From: Marisa cornuarietis
Lineage: Eukaryota > Mollusca > Gastropoda > Architaenioglossa > Ampullariidae
DNA length: 64,000 nt
NCBI GenBank assembly: GCA_004794655.1
Contig: SMMW01000576.1
Location: forward strand, 310,001 to 374,000
Reading direction: 5' to 3'
A program made the translations under genes and the position numbers. Shown here piece by piece: positions 49,101 through 57,400 of this stretch. Position 1 is the first letter of the stretch. Each line of letters starts with the position of its first letter. Under the pieces are notes generated by a model. That model made no database searches. It saw only the letters and a program-made list of their open reading frames with translations, and had not been told where the DNA came from.

Positions 49101-51369
49101 AATAAGGACTGAAATTTACAGAAATTCTTCCAAACAAAAACATTCGACTGGAACAATCTGCATCAAAACATTCAATCACCGACGTCTATTTAATTTTGAA
49201 TGACTCGTTTCCCTTATGCATCCACTGGTAATTCTGATAGTGTCAAGGTGAACTTTTTTTTAAAAATCTTAAATCGCCGGTCTTAAGTAAGGGTTGACTT
49301 GAACAAGTTTGGTCTCAATGTTTGACTTTGAGAGCGGCGATTAAACTTTTAAGATCTCTCGTGCACGCTAGCCAACGAAGATTGTTGGAAGTTAAGTCGA
49401 AAAAGTTAGGCTTAACGTTATCAGACTTAGGAATTCACATAGAAAAACCACTCCTGACGATGTCTTTACGGGAACTTTATATATTAAACTCGCACAAAAC
49501 GCTAAATGGTATAGCATACTGCACACCTGGTCTGGGTGGTTTAGCAGTTAGCTCCTAGGCTACAAACCCCGTGTACGTGTTGACACCAGTGTCGTCACAA
49601 CCACGTGATTACTGCTTGGGTGCTATGACGAGTGTGTCGTGGAATAGGCCACAGGAATTGTTCAGCTCCATTTATGAGATGGAACCGCCGTCGTTTATGT
49701 GGTCCGTCGTCGACTGAAACGTCGTTAACTACAGTGACAGCTGAGGAAGAATTTTATTACACGCGCGCGCACATACATACATACACACTCTCTTGTCTCT
49801 ATCACATGCGCGTGGAGTTGGATAAGTATACCAAACATAAGCAGACAGCCGTAGACTCTGTAGTGCCAGCTCACACTGTACAGCCGAGCGCTGACGTACA
49901 AGTTATCAATTCCTGTACACTGGCGGCGGGCGTTGTCGCTGCCTACTCATCTGCATGACGGTCGACATGAAGGAAGTGCAGCGGCCTTGGCATCGAGTTC
50001 TGCCGACGTCACCGGGGAAGGGGAAGGGATGGTGGATGCGAAGTGTGTCCTCGCTGCGGCGCTGCAGGCTGACACGTTGACGCACTTGGGTGCCTGGAGA
50101 CGTTGACAGAAGTTTTTGTTTCCAGACTCCAGTCCATCGCATGCCACGGTTAATACAGCCTCCCGTCCATTACATGCCACGGTTAATACAGCGTCTCAGC
50201 CATGCAGCATTTATCAGCTTATTGTAGCAGAGTCCAAGACACACTTACACCCTGATTTCTTCATCGTTTGGCTTGGTTTTTTTTTCGGGGAGAGGGGGTT
50301 GGTAGCGGCGGTGACGAAGAGTTTCTTTTCAGAAAGAAAGGGCGTGAAGGTAATTAGTGTCACATGGAAAATTTTCAGGCTTTTTCTTGTTTTCCACATC
50401 CTCCAACCTTTCCTGCCTTCTGTGGCAGAGGTAGTTCATTGTCAAGTCGATTATGTAGGCGTGGTGGTGGTGGTGGTGGTGGCGTATGTCATTTATGCGC
50501 TGGAAAATCGTAGGAAGGAAATGAAAGTCACACAGTAGCCCAGAGTAAGACTTCATTATAATTATCTGAGGGGCGAAACCAGGGGGATAAATATGAAATC
50601 GTGACAGAGAACGGCAGTTACATGTTGGTATATTGTGTTAAAATCAATTGTGGTTTGACGTTGGTGACGCTTGCTGCTGTACGAAGAGCGAGTATTTTTT
50701 GAAGAGTCGTGAGCATCCACTCCATATCTACTCTCCTTTCCAGACAATACACGATGCAGTGCTCCATTTCTGTTTCCAGGACTGGTAGAGTTGTGCACAC
50801 CTAGTACTTAGATTACATGGTTCGAGAAAGTGGAGAGGTGAGAGCTCCGGCGTCTCCCAATCCAGTGGCGCGCCGATTCGAAACCCGCGACGCACTGGAA
50901 CACCCCTCTCCACTCGACTGAGCAGTCGGGTATGGGTAGCTAATTCTATAAAAGATTGGGCAAGCTAAAGGTAGTAAGGAAGAGGAAATGGGTACAGCCC
51001 TCACAAAAAGCTGGCCTCGAATATAAGAAAAAAGGGGGCAAGGAGATAAAAGTCACACTTCAGTGACCGAAAGGGTAGGAAAGTACTTCAACATTTTTTT
51101 TAAACCTTTACAAGGTGCAGAAACTCGGTCGCAATGCGTAGGTCGAAGACTGTCCTCTATATATTTTTTTTTCGGCACGACAGCGTGGGATTTCTTAACT
51201 CCGTCCAAATGCAGGGAAGGCGTTTCATAAGGCTGGGGCAGTTATGATGTCGAAGTACCACCGCCTGAAACAGGGACGGTTTGTGAAGTATACTCAACTG
51301 ATTGTGACTGGGGGAGGGGAGGGGGACGGCAGATGAGACAGGATGGAGGAAGGAGGAATTGAATACGGG

Positions 51370-51416
<47 letters not shown>

Positions 51417-54400
51417 CAAATTTGAAATCCGCAGAGACACGACAATATTCAACAATGTGTCTGGAGAAATAATAATAAAAAGACTCACCAAGATGGACTG
51501 TATATTTTGCCGCAGATGTGCAGTTGTGAGTGGTTATGTGTGTGAGCGAGAGATTTTAGAGAGGGATGATAGATTCAGAATTATACATCCTCCTTAACTG
51601 CCTTCGGTGTCATAAAACATAAACCTCATCTACATAGAAACACGTGCATTTATATTTACTCCAGTAATATATTAAGAAACCGTGAAGGGTCTGTCAAAGT
51701 GTAAGCAATCTTTAGTAGTAGGAGAATTATGGTAATATTCATAACGAATGCATGCGAATACTAATGTAAGGACTAGTATGAACCGGGAAGAACCATGTGA
51801 CCCTGGCCAATGAAAGGGTGCGGAAATGTTTGATGGATGACAGCGACAAAACTGCAGGACGGGAGAGCGGGACTAAAGTCAGGTGGCAAGCACTGAGAGA
51901 CTACATAACTACATAAAAGTTAGCAATTGTTAACAGGGTTCAGTGAAGGCCTAAACCATGTCGTTCACGGTCCATAGGATTTCGGAGACAGCAAACAGCA
52001 GGCATTTGGCCCTCAAAGAGAGGGACTGTGAAGTGGGCCTAGCAACCGGGAAGGGTTTAGTGCCACGAATCTGCAATTTGTCGCTCGATGCAAGGGCTAA
52101 ACATGTGATTGTTCTTTTTATCGGAGGAATGGGAGAGGGAGATAACAAAATGGGAATTAATGCTGTCCGTTTTCGAGTGAATGCCCGCAAGACAAGCTGG
52201 GCTAGTCACTCCTCGTTGTGGAATCATTAACCCTTTTCTCAACCCCGCCTATTCCCGGAATAAAACGCACAGTTCCTGCCCTCCAGAAACTGCGCTTTCG
52301 GTATCGATCTGGTTATCCTTGACCTGCCATGTGATCTCGATAGTCTGCCTGCTCTGCGACGCTGACGGCTGGGGGGTGGGGGCGCGTGCTGGGAACGGGG
52401 GCGAACGGGAAGGCTTGGCTGGGCACAAAGGTGATGAGCTGGCTTCACGCACTTTGTTGTACGTGGAAGACGGGTGGCTGGCTGGTCATGTGACATGCAG
52501 CTTGCGTTGTAGTCTTACCACTGCAGCCGCTCGCCGGTGTTGTGTCTGCTGGTAGCCGTCCGCGTACATTGCATGGCAGCATTGTTTTTTTGTGCATACA
52601 GCTTCTCACACCACCCGCCCACACACCCCTTCACGTCCGGACATTGGCCCTGTCTCACACCCGCGACCATGCCGTATGTCTCGATCTATTCTTGTCGCAG
52701 TAAATACGTTATTTTGTGAGTCGCCGGTCCAGAAAGTTGTCAAGTTGCTAATCGGAGGGAGTACATTTCGAGACAGGAAGACCTTGAATGGCAGAATCAC
52801 AGCTGCTGTGCAGGAGCTGTAATGATGTCCGGCGTCTCTGGAGGCCTTCGTCGTGGCTTGCAGACAGGAGCATTTTCTACAAAAGTCGAAGGTTTTTTTT
52901 CTGGGTTGGTAGGGAGGGGGAAATTTGTGAAAGGGGCTCATGGAGACGCTGAGAAACGCTGCAAAGCGCGCGTTGGACGAAAATGCCGTCTGTCAAAATG
53001 GCGGCTTCTCGAAAGCTGTCGTTGTAGTGTACTACCGGTTACTGTTTTACGACTAAGCTGTTAAGTCCGATATTATCTTTTGCTAGGACCCTTTAAGAGT
53101 CCCTGGACATTGGAGTTGCGGTTGTGTTTCGGAACAGAAATGCAAAATATTTTATTTATAACTTTCGTGACACAGAAAATTGAATAACGTATTTGCGATA
53201 GGGAAGGAAAATCGAAGCCATGAAATCATTAAACATTGTTTGTTGAAGTCTGTTTCGCGTCTTCTTCATCCATTCAGACTTTCATTGTTTTACATTGAAT
53301 TATTCTACTGTGGATCACGAATATGTTGACGACGTTCTGACGCATTGATGTTTCTTGTAAGCCTCTTTGGTAGTAAAGATGTAAAGATAAAAAGCTTAGA
53401 GTGAATTGTAATTATATTGTAATCGTTATACAGAAACAGAAGGGCTTTGTAAGTGGAGTGAGGTGGGGAGATAGAGACCGGAAACCCAACCTGGTGAGTT
53501 TCTTCACTCGAGAAAAACTAGGTTCCTCTCGAAATGCGAATAACCACAGGGAACCCATAGTCTCTTCGCATGCGTCTATACATCCCTTCTCCATTTCACA
53601 CATTTTGAGGAATGCAGTAGTGTGTGTTTTTGTTGTTGGGGGACGGGGTGTTAATCACCCGGATTTAACGTCGAGCTAAACGCTCATGCCAATAGTTCAG
53701 AAAAAGCTTTAAATTCTAGAAGACCGTCAGCCCCTTTTCTCCTTTTCCCAGCCCTTCTACAGCGGTGACTGTGTCATCACCCGCAGTCCCGAAAACCTGG
53801 ATAACGCAAATCCAGAACCTAATTCCCCACCCCACATAGCCCTGAACACTTCAACGAGAACGGTCCCTCGTTTTCCTCAAGTTCAGAATATGTACAGAAT
53901 TTATACCGTGTTTCTTCGGAAATATGACCTTTACCCGAAAATAGTTGAGTTGTGACGATGTTCCAGAAGAAGATAACATGACTGTATTAGAAGATTTTTG
54001 TAGATTTTTGTACATGAGAAAATAAGACATCCCCGAAAATAACAATCCCTGAAAATAACCCCTAATACCTTTTTGAGAAGAAAAATTAATTCGGGGAAAC
54101 ACGGTGTATATATTTGTGGTCTTGCTTCGACACGTAGGAATGGTGTGTAGAGAACTGTTTATTGTATGCTGTTGCTAATGTATCATTAATGGAAAGGTTG
54201 GCGCTTGTTCAGACCCTGGGGGTCTGCAGCGTGAAGCCGCATCTCCCCAGCATCAGCACCACCAACACACCCACGCACAGAGAAAGGGATAGTAATGTCA
54301 TTATTAGTCTGAAGTTGCGAACCACTGCCACCATAGTGAATCAGCGCTAGGCTCGAGGCAAGTAGACCGACGACCGCCGTCCAGACCCCCTAAGGAGAAA

Positions 54401-57400
54401 GGATATTTGAAAGGTCATTTAGTCGCCATCTTCAGCACCAGCGACAGGTGTCTAATCTGCATCGTAGTCGATGTCGAGGACAAGATGGCGAGATTATTCA
54501 GCCACTGTCAAATCTCCGTGACAACAGGCGGCTCAACCACGGGGATCACTGTGTATCTTTTTCACAGTCCATCTGTTCTTTCTCGCTCCCTCACACGCAC
54601 ATAATGTTCGAACGAGTATGTTTTGTCAGCATAGGTCAACTGTAACATACACCATGCTTCCTCAACAACAACAAACACGAAGTAGGCTCAAATTGGCGTG
54701 GGGGAGTGGGGACACAAGGAATGGCCCACATAGCGGTTGTAATCCTGTACTGGGCTGGCCTTTGGAAATAAGTGTGATGACGTCTGTATTGCATTGGTCA
54801 CGTGGTCGCTGCTGTCCTAAGGTGGATTTATTATGCCAGCTTGCTTTAGACGGATAATATAAAGTCGTCGTCTTTAGTCGAGGTTGGAAGTGCGTAGAAG
54901 CTGTTGTAGTACATTACAAGAAGAAAGGGGATTCGTTTTGCGGTGCGTTACCTCCTGGGGCCGTACTTATGAAGCGAGGGTAAATCATTGCCCTGGGGCA
55001 ATATGGGGAACTCGAAGACAAACATCTTGTGTCCGTAGTAGATTGGCTGACCTGAATTCAGATCTGTACGCTGTGCTTTCTTTCTCTGCATGTGGCATCT
55101 GTTTGCTGGCTGCTTTGCTATGATAAAGTCTTAGTTGCTGCCGCGGCGTCAAACACCATTTTCCTCCCTTGTGTCCGTAGTAGCACTGTCCACAGTGCAT
55201 AGCACTGCTGTATGCATACATCTGTGTTTCTAATCCCTGGTTTAATGCAAAGTTCACAGGCACACCGTGCGCGCACACATACACCATACCGCAGCCTGTG
55301 CTTGTCCCTCTCTCCCACCCAATCTGCATTTTTTTTTAAAAAGCAGTCTTTAGCATTAGCTGTGCGAACGGAAGGTCCGCTTTTATCTGACCGTCCTACA
55401 GGCTGGAACAAAAAATAAAGTGTGTGTGGTGGTCGTGGTGGGGGGGGGATGGTTAGAAGGGCACGCTTGACATTTGACAGTCTCTTGAGAAGTGTGATCA
55501 GGCTCACTCCAACCAGAAGGCTGGTGGTTCCTTATAGCAAGAAAATTTTCCACAGCGTTGGAGTCATTACATAGTTTTCGTCAACCTCGAATGTTGTAAC
55601 GGACGTACAGCATTTTTTTTTTTTTTTTTTTTTTGCAGCATCAGCTCACTACGGTGGTACTGTTTCAGTTCGGCTCATGCTAATAATAGTTCTGCTCGAC
55701 AATAATATTTTGTTTTTAGCCCCTTCCCCACCCTAAACGGACAACTCTCTGCCAGGGTCGTCTTCCTACTGGTAGAAAAATCGATATCCATGTTTGCTTT
55801 TCTCTCTGGCACTACACTTGTAAGAAGAGGGACATCCAACGCCATTGCCCTCATCAAAATGCAAGGCGACCTGTTTACAGTGCTGTGCCCAAGAAAGTCT
55901 TTGTTGGAATATGTTGACAAATAAAAGAGTGCACCAAAAAAGGTAGGGTAGAATATCAGAATAGGATAAATGAAATATTAACTTGCATCATTCATCTGCC
56001 CCAACAGTATGCATTCTTTTGTCATACATGATGCAGGCTGTGGAAGCAGGCTGCTGTCTTAATGAAACGCAAAAGGGTTTGAAGGTTTGTACACCTGTCT
56101 GTGCCTCCTCACCTGTAATTGTAATCTGAGCTGCATTTGTACAGCTCGACCAGACCCCGATGCTCACTATTCTAAATGCTTCATCTTTCTAATACTCAAA
56201 TGGCAGTGTTGGGATCATCTGGCTTTTAGTCGCGTTAGTGTGACTGGGAGTGTCTTTGTGGATTAGTGTGACCTGCGAAGAATACTAGGAGCATAATTAG
56301 CTTGGGTTAAGAAACATCATCAGGTCTTGGGTGGGGCTGGGCCCCTATCATAGTGCATTTACCTTATAGCATGGTTTGTGCAGTTCTTATTTCATCTTCT
56401 TGTTTGAAAAGGTCTTTATGGTCAATGGGATACAGAGATATTTTGGTTTTCTTGATAAAATTGGTTGACATCCTGGCTGATCTCCAGATACAGACTGACC
56501 CAGGCTTTTGTTCACTATTTAGGCCAGCAGCATTCAGCTTGGCTTGGGCAGCGCTCATGCACTTTAGATAACATTGGCTTACTTGTTCTGTGGTTATGAA
56601 AGGCATTTATTATTCCCATTCTCGTTGCGGGAAACCTTATGACTCAAATCATGATGTTTGGGGGGAGATGTTTAAGTGGCATTATCCAACATTAATAGTC
56701 AAACGAGTCTTACTTAGTAGACAGTGTTATGATATGCTCAGACTTTGTTCCCCTTTATACAGTTAGGCAAGTTGTTAGTAAACTTGCTGTTAAAAAAGTT
56801 GGTTTTGTGTGTGTGTGTGTGAGTGAGTAAAAAATCGTTTTAGACTTTTACATTTACCAGTTTGCCTTTTATTTGCCCTTTTTTATTTATTCATTTATTT
56901 GTGCAGCTGGAAGTCCACATGATAGCCCAAGGAACCTGTCGCCCAACCAGCATGTCAACTTTGCTTTCCAAGCAATCAGAAAGTAAGTTCTCCACAACAT
57001 TTGTGGTGAATGTTCAAGTGGCAACAGTCATTTGATGCTAAAAGTAGGTTTTTTTTCTTGTCTGCCACCTGTACCCCAGACACTCTTCCCAGACTTCTTG
57101 CTACATGGAAAAAACTGAAAGGTCTATCAGGATGCAGTTCTTTTTTTTGACTGGGTAGAAAAATAATGTCCACCCTGCTACACCATTAACAGTGGGAAAA
57201 AAACTAGTTCTGATTAGGAGCAAAACCTTTACACTTTTAAAATAAAGTGTGGGGATAGAATAAAGTAGTCACATTTCTGCTGAAGAAAACAAAAGCTTAA
57301 ATTGTTTGATTAATGTCAGTTTAGGTTATTTTTTTCATTTGCTTGTCATAGAAGTGTCAGTTCTAGTTTTTGCCACAAATCAGCAGGCCCAGAAACTGTG

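Larger units (their letters stand above)
48520..56906 (+). other. Long MAST intron between the 48.4-kb first exon and core exon 4
   Basis: No other coding exon recognised. CpG-rich up to about 55.9 kb, then AT-rich. It carries a LINE fragment, an antisense SINE of a second type, a (GT)n array, a foldback element, a TSD-flanked SINE and a T-run at 55613-55634. Confidence 0.5.

Noticed and set aside
49500..49610. SINE head at 'ggtctgggtggtttagcagt'
   Set aside because: An A-box-like match alone, with no B-box and no second copy in the window.
51958..52230. 90-aa ORF starting with ATG
   Set aside because: No recognisable motif, no splice signals linking it to a neighbour, and overlapping ORFs of similar length on both strands.
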